Assembly: GCA_963829995.1 (NCBI GenBank)
Contig: CAWHKW010000014.1
Coordinates: forward strand, 1-64,000
Length of the DNA stretch: 64,000 nt
Reading direction: 5' to 3'
DNA from: JACCZX01 sp963829995
GTDB taxonomy: Bacteria; Pseudomonadota; Gammaproteobacteria; Burkholderiales; Burkholderiaceae_F
The first letter of the stretch is position 1, and each line of letters begins with the position of its first letter. The notes under the pieces were generated by a model. The model worked only from the letters and a program-made list of their open reading frames with translations. It had not been told where the DNA came from and did not search any database. Made by a program: the position numbers and the translations under genes. Below are positions 52,055-61,108 of this stretch, piece by piece.

Positions 52055-53364
52055 CAGGTCAGCATCGATCAAGTGACCAGGCATTGTGGTGTGCGATTGA
52101 CTTCGGAACCTCGAACTCGGCGGTCGCGGCGGCCGTCAGCGATCCGAGCGACGCACGCCTGACCCGGATCGAGCTGGCCAAGCTCGAGGAAGGCGCGACG
52201 AGCATGCCGACCGCGGTGTTCTACAGCGATGACGACGGCAGCCGCCGTTTCGGACGCGCCGCGATCGCCGCGTACATCGACGGCTACGAGGGCCGTTTGA
52301 TGCGATCGATCAAGAGCATCCTTGGTTCGGACTTGATGGAAGAGACCACCGAGCTCGCAAGCGGCCTGCAGATCCGGTACGTCGACGTTGTGATTTCCTA
52401 TCTGCGACATTTGAAGCAGATGGCGCAGACGCACTGGCAGCAGCCCATTGATAGCGTCGTCATCGGGCGCCCGGTATTTTTTGTCGACGATGACCCGCGG
52501 CGCGATGCCCAGGCGCAGCAGACCCTGCTCGATGCGGCACGCGCAGCGGGCATGGCACGCGTCGAATTTCAGTTCGAGCCGATCGCGGCTGCGCTCGATT
52601 ACGAATCGAGATTGCGCGCAAGCGACGGGGAGCGCCTCGTGCTGGTGGCGGACATCGGCGGGGGCACGTCTGACTTTTCAGTGGTGCGGGCGAGCGAGGC
52701 GGCGCATGCCCGAATCGACCGGCGCGCCGACATTCTGGCGAACCACGGCGTCCACCTGGCCGGCACTGATTTCGACCGCGCCGTGAACCTGGCCAAGATC
52801 ATGCCGGTACTCGGACTCAACGGCAGCGGCCCCGGCGGCCTTCCGGTGCCTTCGAAGGTCTACTTCGATCTGGCCACCTGGCATCTGATCAACACGACCT
52901 ACGTTCCGAACCGCCTCATCGAGCTGCGCATGATGCGCAGCATGTACGACGACCAGCGCGCGCATCAGCGGCTGATGCACGTACTCACGCAGCATCGAGG
53001 GCACGATCTCGCAGCGCGCGCCGAAGCCGCGAAGATCGAGGTTTCCGAGTCCGGCAAATCGGTCATTGACCTCGGCTTTATCGAACCGGATCTCAATTTG
53101 TTATTTGTCGAACGCGAGCAAGCAGGCGCGTTGCATGAACACGTGCACCGCATCGTCAATACTGCGCGCCAAACAGTACGTATGGCGCAGATCGGGGACG
53201 ACGAAATCGGCGCCGTCTACTTTACCGGCGGCTCCACCGGACTCGACTTTCTCGCGCAGCAACTAGCCGAAGCGTTCCCTTCAGCACAGGCCGTGCGGGG
53301 CGACCGCTACTCGAGCGTCGTCAGCGGTCTAGCGATCACCGCGCAGCGACGGCTCACACGATAG
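52051..53364 (+). CDS. Hsp70-like ATPase without substrate-binding domain (YegD-like)
   Basis: 437 residues, an actin/Hsp70-fold nucleotide-binding protein. Phosphate-1 motif WCAIDFGTSNSAVA, linker VVIGRPVFFVDDD, phosphate-2 motif VADIGGGTSDFSVV and adenosine motif VYFTGGSTGLDFLA are all present. The length and the lack of a C-terminal beta-sandwich match YegD rather than DnaK. It probably acts in the cytoplasm, with unknown clients. Starts at GTG 52051, overlapping the upstream coiled-coil gene by four bases. Confidence 0.88.
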   Translation: MTGQHRSSDQALWCAIDFGTSNSAVAAAVSDPSDARLTRIELAKLEEGATSMPTAVFYSDDDGSRRFGRAAIAAYIDGYEGRLMRSIKSILGSDLMEETTELASGLQIRYVDVVISYLRHLKQMAQTHWQQPIDSVVIGRPVFFVDDDPRRDAQAQQTLLDAARAAGMARVEFQFEPIAAALDYESRLRASDGERLVLVADIGGGTSDFSVVRASEAAHARIDRRADILANHGVHLAGTDFDRAVNLAKIMPVLGLNGSGPGGLPVPSKVYFDLATWHLINTTYVPNRLIELRMMRSMYDDQRAHQRLMHVLTQHRGHDLAARAEAAKIEVSESGKSVIDLGFIEPDLNLLFVEREQAGALHEHVHRIVNTARQTVRMAQIGDDEIGAVYFTGGSTGLDFLAQQLAEAFPSAQAVRGDRYSSVVSGLAITAQRRLTR

Positions 53365-53388
53365 GCAGCACGGTACTGAGTGGAGACA

Positions 53389-53913
53389 ATGGCCAAAAAA
53401 ACGTACAAGAAGTCCGCGAAAGCCGTAAAGAAAGCCGTTGCTAAGCGGGTCACTGCGAAGGCGCCCAAACCGCGCAAGACCGCACCGAAGTCGCAGTCCC
53501 GCAAGGTCGCAAAGCCGGCCCTCCTTGCAGGCGGCAACCCGCAGATCGCGAAGGCAGACGGCGATGGCCCCGTGCAGGCTTACATTGCGGCCATGCCAGG
53601 CTGGAAACGCGACGTCGGGCGCCGCCTCGACGCCCTCATCGTGCGCACCGTCCCCACCGTGCACAAGGCGGTCAAATGGAACTCGCCGTTTTATGGAGTC
53701 GAGCCCCAGCACTGGTTCCTCAACTTCCATTGCTTCACGAACTACGTCAAGGTGGCTTTCTTCCGCGGCACGTCGCTTCGTCCTGTTCCTCCGGGTGAGT
53801 CCAAGCATCGGGATGTGCGCTACCTCGACATCCACCAGGACGACCTGCTCGACGAAGCTCAGTTCGCGGGCTGGGTGAAGCAAGCCAGCCAACTACCCGG
53901 CGAACGAATGTGA
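53389..53913 (+). CDS. DUF1801 domain protein with lysine/alanine-rich N-terminal tail
   Basis: 174 residues from ATG 53389 (GTG 53380 would add three). Residues 1-50 are a histone-H1-like tail (KKTYKKSAKAVKKAVAKRV, then KAPKPRKTAPKSQ) that could bind nucleic acid. Residues 60-170 match DUF1801: VQAYIAAMPGWKRDVGRRLD, VHKAVKWNSPFYGVEPQHWF, NYVKVAFFRGTSLRPVP and HRDVRYLDIH. The domain function is not established; relatives are often annotated as YdhG-like. Start 24 bases after the Hsp70-like gene, so co-transcription is likely. Confidence 0.82.
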   Translation: MAKKTYKKSAKAVKKAVAKRVTAKAPKPRKTAPKSQSRKVAKPALLAGGNPQIAKADGDGPVQAYIAAMPGWKRDVGRRLDALIVRTVPTVHKAVKWNSPFYGVEPQHWFLNFHCFTNYVKVAFFRGTSLRPVPPGESKHRDVRYLDIHQDDLLDEAQFAGWVKQASQLPGERM

Positions 53914-54002
53914 GTGCGTTTGCTTTTCCGCTGACATGTCGTGCCAGCCACAAACTACATGCGGCGGTGGGCGGCCTGAACGCGTCGCCGCGCAGACTCT
54001 AG

Positions 54003-54392
54003 ATGGCTGCAATTGGAAAGTTCCGCTGTATCGTCATGAACGTGACGGATTTGGAACGGGGCGAACGTTTCTGGACTGCAGTCACCGGACTGCCTGTTCG
54101 ATTCAGTGGTCTCGGATATCCGACACGCTTCTCGCGGCTGGGCGACATTGCGTCTCATTCGATCCTGCTCCAGCTCGTTTCAGTAGATCGTCCGACTCCC
54201 ACCAATAACGCCCACCTGGATCTGACAGTCGAAGATATTGATGTGGCGGTACAGGAAGCCCTTGAATTGGGGGCGACGCTATCTCGGGAAAAGGGAACGT
54301 ACCCAATTGGCTCGACCACGCCTTACCTCGAATGGGCCGTCATGAAAGACCCATTCGGAAATGCGTTTTGTCTTATCAAGGATTTGGACTAA
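54003..54392 (+). CDS. VOC-superfamily (glyoxalase/bleomycin resistance-like) protein
   Basis: 129 residues, one VOC module pair: KFRCIVMNVTDLERGERFWT at the start, HLDLTVEDIDVAVQEALELGA in the middle and AVMKDPFGNAFCLIKDL at the end, the latter the classic closing strand of VOC enzymes. A metal-ligand histidine (HLDL) and the final region are present, but the substrate cannot be predicted. The 89-base gap upstream holds nothing recognised. Codon use looks less GC-rich than in neighbours, a possible sign of acquisition. Confidence 0.85.
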   Translation: MAAIGKFRCIVMNVTDLERGERFWTAVTGLPVRFSGLGYPTRFSRLGDIASHSILLQLVSVDRPTPTNNAHLDLTVEDIDVAVQEALELGATLSREKGTYPIGSTTPYLEWAVMKDPFGNAFCLIKDLD

Positions 54393-54426
54393 AAACTCCG
54401 AGATATGCGCCCGGAGCGTCTACAGA

Positions 54427-54436
54427 CAGGAGGTGA
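54427..54436 (+). promoter_or_regulatory. near-perfect ribosome binding site of the cupin gene
   Basis: AGGAGGTGAT ends three bases before ATG 54440 and pairs with ten bases of the 16S rRNA tail. It is the strongest such site noticed in the window. Confidence 0.7.
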
Positions 54437-54439
54437 TTT

Positions 54440-54919
54440 ATGTATGGCCGAGCCGTGACACGCCAGTCATTGAACGTCGCGCTGATGTGGGGGCTGCTTT
54501 TCGCAGGCACATTTGCCGGGGCGCCAGTCTCCGCGCAAGAACCCCTAACTCGGACCACGAAGGATTCCCAACTCAAGTGGGGGCCATGCCCCCCGTTCCT
54601 GCCAAAGGGATGCGAGATTTCGGTTCTTCAGGGCGATCCTGCCAAAAGTAACGCTGACATCTTTTTCAAAGTACCCGCCAATTCCGTTATTCCACGGCAC
54701 TGGCACACGTCGGCCGAGCGCATGGTGTTGATATCGGGAGAGCTTCACGTTACTTATGACGGGCATAAGACCACAGTGCTCAAGCCTGGCACCTATGCGT
54801 ACGGCCCTGCCAAGCTGCCACATAAGGCGGAGTGCAAGAAGGCGGGCCCGTGCATCCTGTTTATCGCATTCGAGTCGCCGGTGGACGCATTGCCAAGTGA
54901 GACGGCACAGAAGAAGTGA
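54440..54919 (+). CDS. exported cupin-domain protein
   Basis: 159 residues with a signal peptide (VALMWGLLFAGTFAGAPVSAQ, cleavage near residue 31). The mature protein is a single cupin: motif 1 IPRHWHTSAERMVLISGEL with the His-x-His-x3-Glu metal site and motif 2 GTYAYGPAKLPHKAEC with the third histidine. Periplasmic cupins of this type are mostly uncharacterised. The ribosome site is unusually perfect (AGGAGGTGAT, 54427-54436, close to the full anti-Shine-Dalgarno complement), pointing to strong translation. Confidence 0.85.
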   Translation: MYGRAVTRQSLNVALMWGLLFAGTFAGAPVSAQEPLTRTTKDSQLKWGPCPPFLPKGCEISVLQGDPAKSNADIFFKVPANSVIPRHWHTSAERMVLISGELHVTYDGHKTTVLKPGTYAYGPAKLPHKAECKKAGPCILFIAFESPVDALPSETAQKK

Positions 54920-55094
54920 CATTGCTGTCCACCCAGTGCTGCAGCGGACGACTCAACGTGAGGTATCACGCCCAGGTCAACAGCAGCGACGGATGGCTCG
55001 CCGTGGACGAGATCGTTATTTGTGAAAGACAACTACCCGTTATGGAAGATCCTGATGAGGCGGCTACAACGGCAGACACCCGGAGGTTTCTCGA
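54920..55094. other. gap between convergent cupin and PP2C genes, nothing recognised
   Basis: 175 bases. A 60-codon frame (GTG 54916 to TAG 55098) runs through it but has no recognisable features and runs into the PP2C stop. No stem with a T-run was found to terminate either gene. Confidence 0.5.
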
Positions 55095-55859
55095 CTAGCC
55101 GCGAGCTCTCGGCGGAGGTTCGAGCTTCACGATCGCCAGCGAAAGATTGTCGCCGCGCCCCTCGGCGCGCTCGCGCGCGAGCGACATCATCTCCTCCGAT
55201 GCATCACGCGGAGACATGTCGTTCAGCAGGTGCGACAGTTCATCGTCTTCAAAGTAGGCCCACATGCCGTCGCTCGCGAGTAGAAAGACGTCGCCCACGC
55301 GCAGACTGTGCTCCTCGCCGATGACCACCTTCGGCTTCTTGTTGATGCCGAGCGCGCTGACCAGGATGTTCTTGTATCGCTGCGCGGCGATTTCGGCATC
55401 TTCGTGCCGGCCTTCTTCGCGCAGCTGCTGCGCGTACGTCTGATCCTCGGTCACATGGGCCAGCTTGCCGTCACGAAAAAAGTAAAGACGCGAGTCGCCC
55501 GCGTGCGCCCAGATCGCGTACTGCTTCTTGATGATCAGGGCGCATACCGTCGCGTGCGGCTCCTTCTCGCTGGAAATCGCGGTAAGCCGGATGACGGTGT
55601 GCGCCTCGGCAGCCAGGTGCAGAAGCATTTCGCGAAATGTCGAGTCGTGCTCGGACATGTCGCAAAACAGGCTTTCTGCCGTCGAGATGACTTGATCGGC
55701 CGCCTGTCGGCCGCCTGTGCGGCCACCCATGCCATCGGCAACGATGGCAAGCATTGCCCCTGGATTCCGCTCGCTCGTAATGATGGCGACCCGGTCCTGT
55801 TGCTCGTGGCGGTCGCCGATGTGGGTAGCGACGCAAGCGCTGACTTTAAAGCTGGACAC
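55095..55859 (-). CDS. PP2C-family serine/threonine phosphatase
   Basis: 254 residues, a stand-alone bacterial PP2C (Stp1-like). Metal-binding aspartates are in VATHIGDRHEQQDR, VADGMGGRTGG, LLASDGMWAYF and RGDNLSLAIVKL; WAHAGDSRLYFFRDGKL is the conserved central motif. Such enzymes reverse Ser/Thr kinases or act in partner switching, but no kinase gene lies in the window. Start GTG 55859 is taken because it begins the family N-terminus (SSFKVSACVATHIGDRHE). Convergent to the cupin gene and divergent from the DUF465 gene across 128 bases. Confidence 0.9.
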   Translation of the reverse strand: MSSFKVSACVATHIGDRHEQQDRVAIITSERNPGAMLAIVADGMGGRTGGRQAADQVISTAESLFCDMSEHDSTFREMLLHLAAEAHTVIRLTAISSEKEPHATVCALIIKKQYAIWAHAGDSRLYFFRDGKLAHVTEDQTYAQQLREEGRHEDAEIAAQRYKNILVSALGINKKPKVVIGEEHSLRVGDVFLLASDGMWAYFEDDELSHLLNDMSPRDASEEMMSLARERAEGRGDNLSLAIVKLEPPPRARG

Positions 55860-55987
55860 GCAATGGCATTGGTCGTTTAGTTGAGTCTATCATCGGCTTT
55901 TACGTCCTCTTGATAGCGAGGATGACGGCGCTTCTTTGGGGCCCAACTCAATCGTTTGCTTGATCTCTGCCTGATGGTTGCACAACA

Positions 55988-56185
55988 ATGGATCAGGAAG
56001 AAATAAAGCGGCGCATTATCGAGCTGCAAATCGAGCACCGCGACCTTGACGCGGCAATTGGTCGGCTTGCCGAACAATTGAATATCGATGATCTCGCGCT
56101 ACGGCGCATGAAGAAACGGAAGTTGCAGATCAAGGACGCGCTTGCGCAGCTCGAGATGCGTCTCGTGCCTGACATTCCGGCGTGA
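55988..56185 (+). CDS. DUF465/YdcH family small protein
   Basis: 65 residues, a short helical hairpin: MDQEEIKRRIIELQIEHRDL and DDLALRRMKKRKLQIKDALA. The second helix with R-x-K-K-x-K-L-x-x-K-D is the family signature. Function unknown; members are common and often next to unrelated genes. The stop overlaps the helicase start (GTGA), so it is likely co-translated with dinG. Confidence 0.85.
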   Translation: MDQEEIKRRIIELQIEHRDLDAAIGRLAEQLNIDDLALRRMKKRKLQIKDALAQLEMRLVPDIPA

Positions 56186-58219
56186 TATCAGCATCGGTCG
56201 CGCTGCGCCCGCAGGAGTCCGTCAGAGCACGAGTCATCGCGGCGTTCGCCGAGGACGGAGCGTTGGCCGACGGCATTGACGGCTTTGTTGCCCGTGCTTC
56301 GCAGGCTGACATGGCGGCCGCGGTCTACGACACGATCGACTCCGGCGGTACGTTGATCGCAGAAGCCGGCACGGGTACCGGCAAGACGTTCGCCTATCTG
56401 GTCCCTGCGCTGCTAGCCGGCGGCAAGGTACTGCTTTCGACGGGCACCAAGCCGTTGCAGGATCAGTTGTTTCGCAAGGACCTGCCTGCGGTACTCAATG
56501 CATTGCGCATCAACGCCGCAACCGCTCTGCTGAAGGGCCGCGCCAATTATGTGTGTTTGCATCGGATGGCGCGCACCGAGAATGAAGGCTTGCTGCCGAC
56601 GCGCGAGGATGTCGGGCACTTGCGCTCGATCGTGCGCTTCGCCGCGACCACGTCGACTGGCGATCGTGCCGAACTGGCAGCGGTGCCAGAAAACGCCGCG
56701 ATCTGGCCGCTGGTCACTTCGACGCGTGACAACTGTTTGGGCGCCGAGTGTCCGCGCTTTGCCGAGTGTTTTGTATACAAGGCACGGCGCGACGCTCAGG
56801 CCGCCGACATAGTCGTCGTCAATCACCACTTGTTCATGGCAGACCTTGCGTTTCGCGACGATTCGATTCGCGATTTTCTGCCAACCGTCAACACGGTCGT
56901 TCTGGACGAGGCGCATCAACTGCCGTCGATTGCGGCTGACTTCTTCGGCGCTTCACTGTCGGTCGCGACAATTGCTCGAAGCCGGCCGCGATGCACGCGC
57001 GCTCGGCCTTGCGCGCGCGCCCGACGGCGCTTCATGGGTCACGCTGACGAGCCAATTCGAGCGTGCCGTTCGCGATCTGAGGCTTGCGCTCGGCGCGGTC
57101 GGGCTCGCCATTGGAACCCGCACCCCGCTCGAGCGGATCGAGCGCCGCGGCGATCTGCGGCCGGCCTTCGACGCGCTCGACGGCGCGTGCGTTGAGCTGG
57201 CACGCGCGCTGGAAGTCAATCGTGGGAGAGATGCCGAGCTCGATTTGCTGATCCCGCGCCTTGCGGACCTGCGCCGCGGACTAGCCGGCTGGAACGGTGC
57301 ACTGAGCAAGCCCGCGAGCGACAGCAGCGAGGGCGATTTCGAGGATGAGGCGACCGGCGACACGATGCCATCGGTGCGTTGGATTTCGGTTTCAACGCAC
57401 GGCGCGCAATTCAACGAGACGCCGCTCAGACCTGGGCAGGCGCTGGCGCGCGCTCGCGAGGCGCAACCGCAGCCGTGGATCTTGACCTCGGCGACTCTAA
57501 CGGCAGCGGGCCGGTTCGATCACTATCTGACGGAAGTGGGCATCGAAGGCGCACTCACCGCACGCTGGAACAGTCCGTTCGATTTCACAAAGCAGGCACT
57601 TCTGTATCTGCCGCAGTCGATGCCATCGCCTTACGACGTCCAGTTTGCGCAGAAAGTTGCGGATGCAGCGTGGCCGCTGGTTCGCGCTAATGGCGGCCGA
57701 GCCTTTGTCTTGTGCACGACACTGCGCGCGGTCGACAAGGTGGCCGAGCGCCTGCGCCAGTTAATGGCGCTCGATGACCAGCAGTTGCCGCTGCTGGTCC
57801 AGGGAGCGAGTACGCGCCGTGCGTTGATCGAGTCGTTTCGAAAATCGGGTAACGCGGTGCTGGTCGGCAGCATCAGCTTCTGGGAAGGCATCGACATTCG
57901 AGGCGACGCGTTGTCGCTGGTCGTGATCGACAAGCTGCCTTTCGCGCCGCCAGACGATCCCGTGGTCGAAGCGAAGATTCGTTACCTGCGGAAAATCGGT
58001 CGCAATCCATTCAACGAATATCAGCTGCCCGAAGCGATCATGCTGATGAAGCAGGGTGTCGGCCGGTTGATACGCGACGAAACCGACCGCGGCGTATTGA
58101 TGATTCTCGACGAGCGCGTGCTGACAAAACCCTACGGAAAGACTGTGCTGTCGAGCCTGCCACCGTTTGCTCGCACGCGCAACGAAGCCGAAGCGGTCGA
58201 ATTTCTGACGCGCCGTTGA
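56182..58219 (+). CDS. ATP-dependent DNA helicase, DinG/YoaA type, one frameshift
   Basis: Superfamily 2 5'-3' helicase with an Fe-S domain, acting in repair of DNA structures. Walker A AEAGTGTGKTFAYLVP at about residue 60; Fe-S cysteines in NYVCLHRM and CLGAECPRFAECF; DEAH box LDEAHQLPSI; C-terminal motifs GSISFWEGIDIRGDALSLVV and KQGVGRLIRDETDRG. The frame breaks near 56962-56972, just after FFGASLSV: downstream coding (QLLEAGRDARALG onwards) is in the frame that ends at 58219. Joined, the protein is about 678 residues, normal for YoaA-like helicases. Start GTG 56182 overlaps the DUF465 stop. Confidence 0.9.
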
Positions 58220-58224
58220 GACGA

Positions 58225-58692
58225 CTAACCCCTTGGCTCGAATTTCACGGGCTCGGGGCCGCGCGCCTTCGAGCGGATGACGACGGTGCCCGCAAGCTTG
58301 TCGTGCCAGCCCTGCTTCCTGCTGTCGAACGCGACCCATATCAGACCGATGAACAGTGGAATCATCGAGACGTAGTACCCGAGATAGCGCCCGATCGATT
58401 GAAGTACTGAAAGCGTGTTGCCGGTCTTGGCATCGACCACGCGCAGCGAGAGCACCATCTTCCCCGGCGTCGCTTGCCGGTACAGCCAGAATGCAATGAT
58501 CGCGACAGGCGGCGCGACCCAGGAGATCAGGAAATCAGCCGGGCCGGCGATCAAATGAGGAGCGCCGAAATAGCCCCACCCGTAAATCGCAGCGAGCAGC
58601 GGGACAATGACCGCGAGGATGAGCAGCGTATCGATCAGCGCGGCGCCAACGCGAATCCAGAACCCTGCGTATTCGACGTCAGTGGGCTGCAT
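58225..58692 (-). CDS. RDD family membrane protein
   Basis: 155 residues, small integral membrane protein with the RDD signature: AGFWIRVGAALIDTLLILAV near the N-terminus (Arg and Asp of the motif), ATPGKMVLSLRVVDAKTG after the second helix, and GRYLGYYVSMIPLFIGLIWV near the end. Function of the family is largely unknown. The ATG at 58692 lies inside the end of the DUF488 gene (14-base overlap). It converges on the helicase gene with a 5-base gap. Confidence 0.88.
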   Translation of the reverse strand: MQPTDVEYAGFWIRVGAALIDTLLILAVIVPLLAAIYGWGYFGAPHLIAGPADFLISWVAPPVAIIAFWLYRQATPGKMVLSLRVVDAKTGNTLSVLQSIGRYLGYYVSMIPLFIGLIWVAFDSRKQGWHDKLAGTVVIRSKARGPEPVKFEPRG

Positions 58693-59225
58693 AGCTCAAT
58701 TGGCCGTCCACGATCTGCGCCGCCGATGTGTACGGATGCTCCTCTAGCTTGTTCTGTGCGAGCAAGTGTAGGACGCAATAACCACGCACTTTCAGGTAAT
58801 CCGCAATCAGCGAGCGATGGCACTGCCACCATAGCGCTTCCGAACACATCAGCGCGACGCTTCGTTCCTTCGTCAGTGCAGTCACGCGATCGATGCCGTT
58901 CTCGAAAGCCTTGGTATCCATATGGTCGGCGTAGCCGCGGAAAGATGCATTGCGCCATGCGCCATGCGGTGAGTCCGGTCGCGGCTGACGCCTGCCGCCG
59001 AGTTCTGGCAGCCAGAGGTAGTCCACTGCCTGCCATTGCAAGCGAATCAATCAGCGATTGCTGGTTGTACTGCGGGTACCGGCGAGACCCCGGGAACCGA
59101 CGCACATCGACTACCGCCGTGATCGCAGCGCTTCGCAGAATTTCAAGGAACTCTTCGATGGGCCGGGTCGAGTGTCCGACCGTCCACACCGTGCGCGAGG
59201 TTGGCGGCTGACAGCCGGTTGTCAT
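58679..59225 (-). CDS. DUF488 family protein, one frameshift
   Basis: About 181 residues. WTVGHSTRPIEEFLEILRSA and VVDVRRFPGSRRYPQYNQQ open the gene; after an extra base near 59027 the frame changes and continues as VDYLWLPELGGRRQPRPDSP, GYADHMDTKAFENGIDRV and ALMCSEALWWQCHRSLIADY, the family's conserved cysteine-glutamate motif. DUF488 proteins are widespread and uncharacterised. The ATG at 59225 overlaps the bamD stop by one base (TAATG) and the end overlaps the RDD gene, so the three genes form a tight bamD-DUF488-RDD run. Confidence 0.87.
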
Positions 59226-60025
59226 TACCTCCGCGCGCTCAGATACTTGCTCTGCGGAAAGTTCAGCATCAGAACACGCTCAGCGTCGGACTGAAGGTCT
59301 TTCATCTGCAGTGCTTCGTAGGAACGCGCAATGATCGATAGCGCTTCCTCGGTCGCAGGCGTCTGCTGAAAATCGCGCACCACCGTCTGCGCGCGCTGGA
59401 TGGCGGCCAGGTACGCCTTGCGGGTGAAGTAATAGCGCGCGACGTTGACCTCGGCCTGGCCCTGGGAATTGGCCAGGTAAATCATGCGTGAGCGCGCGTC
59501 TGGCGTGTACTTGCTATCGGGGAAGCGCGTGATCAGGTCCTTGAACGCATCAAACGCTTCGCGCGCGGCCTTTGCATCGCGCTCGGAAACGTCCTGCTCG
59601 AAAAAGCGCCCCAGGAAGCCCAACTCTTCGTTGAATGACGCGAGGCCCTTCAAGTAATACATGTAGTCCACGTTCGGATGATTCGGGTACTGACGAATGA
59701 AGCGGTCCGATGCCTGGATCGACTGCGCGCTTTCTCCCTCCTTGTAGTACGTGTACGCGATCTCCATCAGTGCTTGCTGCGCGTGCCGGCCGAACGGATA
59801 GCGCGATTCGAGCTTCTGGTACAGCTCGCGCGATCGCTTCCAGCTGCCGTTGTTCAGTTCGGTCCGTGCCTCGGAGTACAGCTTGTCGGGATCCCACTTG
59901 ACTGTTTCGTCGGTGTCGCCCCAATTGATGCCCAGCCAGCTACAGCCTCCCAAGCCAACAGAGAAGAGGGCCATCGCCAGCGTGGCGACGTAAGGCGCGA
60001 TTCGGTGCGTCCAGGGCGTTTTCAT
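59225..60025 (-). CDS. bamD: outer membrane assembly lipoprotein BamD
   Basis: Essential partner of BamA in folding outer-membrane proteins. 266 residues. Lipoprotein signal TLAMALFSVGLGGC with cysteine at about residue 28. Tetratricopeptide-like repeats follow: YSEARTELNNGSWKRSRELY, ALMEIAYTYYKEGESAQSI, PNVDYMYYLKGLASFNE and FPDSKYTPDARSRMIYLAN, the last being a BamD hallmark. It is divergent from rluD with a 47-base gap, the standard arrangement in beta- and gammaproteobacteria. Confidence 0.94.
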   Translation of the reverse strand: MKTPWTHRIAPYVATLAMALFSVGLGGCSWLGINWGDTDETVKWDPDKLYSEARTELNNGSWKRSRELYQKLESRYPFGRHAQQALMEIAYTYYKEGESAQSIQASDRFIRQYPNHPNVDYMYYLKGLASFNEELGFLGRFFEQDVSERDAKAAREAFDAFKDLITRFPDSKYTPDARSRMIYLANSQGQAEVNVARYYFTRKAYLAAIQRAQTVVRDFQQTPATEEALSIIARSYEALQMKDLQSDAERVLMLNFPQSKYLSARR

Positions 60026-60072
60026 CGAGGCAATGACCGTGTTTCGAGTGCCCGGCAGTATATCGTTCGACG

Positions 60073-61108
60073 ATGTCTACTCAGCGCTCCGAGGACGTCG
60101 GCGAAGGCGACGATGTGCCCGATACATCGCCGGCGCTGACGCTGCGCATCGACGATCGGTATGCGGGCGAGCGCCTGGACAAGGCGCTTGCCCAACTGAT
60201 CCCGGACGTATCGCGCAGCCGGTTGCAGCAATGGGTCGGCGCGGGCGCCGTCCGTGTCAACGGACAAGTGGTGATTGCACGTCACACATTGGCGTTTGGC
60301 GACGCGGTGGAGATCACGCCGCAACCCGCGCCCGACGCGGCGGCCTACACGCCGGAGCCGATGCCGCTCGATGTCGTATTCGAAGACGACGCCATTCTGG
60401 TGTTGAACAAGCCGCCGAAGCTGGTCGTGCATCCTGCGGCAGGCCACTGGTCTGGGACTCTTTTGAATGGTTTGCTGGCGTACTGCCCGGCGTTGAGTGA
60501 AGTGCCGCGCGCAGGGATCGTGCACCGGCTTGATGCCGATACGTCAGGGCTGATGGTGGTGGCGAAAACGCTGGCTGCACAAACAGATCTCGTACGCCAG
60601 TTGCAGGCGCGGACGGTGCGGCGCGAGTACTGGGCTGTGGTGCTCGGCGTACCGCCGGCGCGTGGCACGATCGATGCGGCGATCGGGCGTGACCCGCGCA
60701 ACCCGCTGCGCTTCAGAGTCAGTACGACCGAGTCAGCGAAGCCTGCCCGCACGTATTACGCATTGATCGATTCAACCCAAGCGGCGGCGGCCGAAATTTC
60801 TTGGGTCGCGTGCCGCCTGGATACGGGGCGCACGCATCAGATTCGCGTGCACCTCGAGCACCTTGGCCATCCGCTGATTGGTGACCCGCTTGTACCGGCG
60901 CAAGCTGCCGCCGCGCGGTGGGGACGCGGCAAGCTGGACGGCGTTCGATCGGCAGTCGCTGCATGCGTGCCAGTTGAGTCTCGATCATCCGGCCAGCCGG
61001 CGGCGGCTGACGTGGTTCCGTCGTCCCGCACCGGATCTCGCGCGGCTGATGGGCGACCTCGGCTTCCGTCGCATCGATGTCCCCAGCGGTGTGTTCGAGC
61101 ACGCATGA
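60073..61108 (+). CDS. rluD: 23S rRNA pseudouridine synthase RluD, one frameshift
   Basis: Modifies uridines in helix 69 of 23S rRNA. An S4 domain (RLDKALAQLIPDVSRSRLQ, about residues 30-90) precedes the catalytic domain with the aspartate in GIVHRLDADTSGLMVV. An extra T at 60890-60891 shifts the frame after HPLIGDPL; removing it gives YRRKLPPRGG, HACQLSLDHPASR and the normal end at TGA 61106-61108, about 344 residues. In the sequence as given the shifted frame runs on into the next gene, creating a false 598-codon RluD-PgeF fusion. Confidence 0.92.

Noticed and set aside
54916..55098. 60-codon frame after the cupin gene
   Set aside because: No recognisable features or ribosome site and it runs into the convergent PP2C gene.
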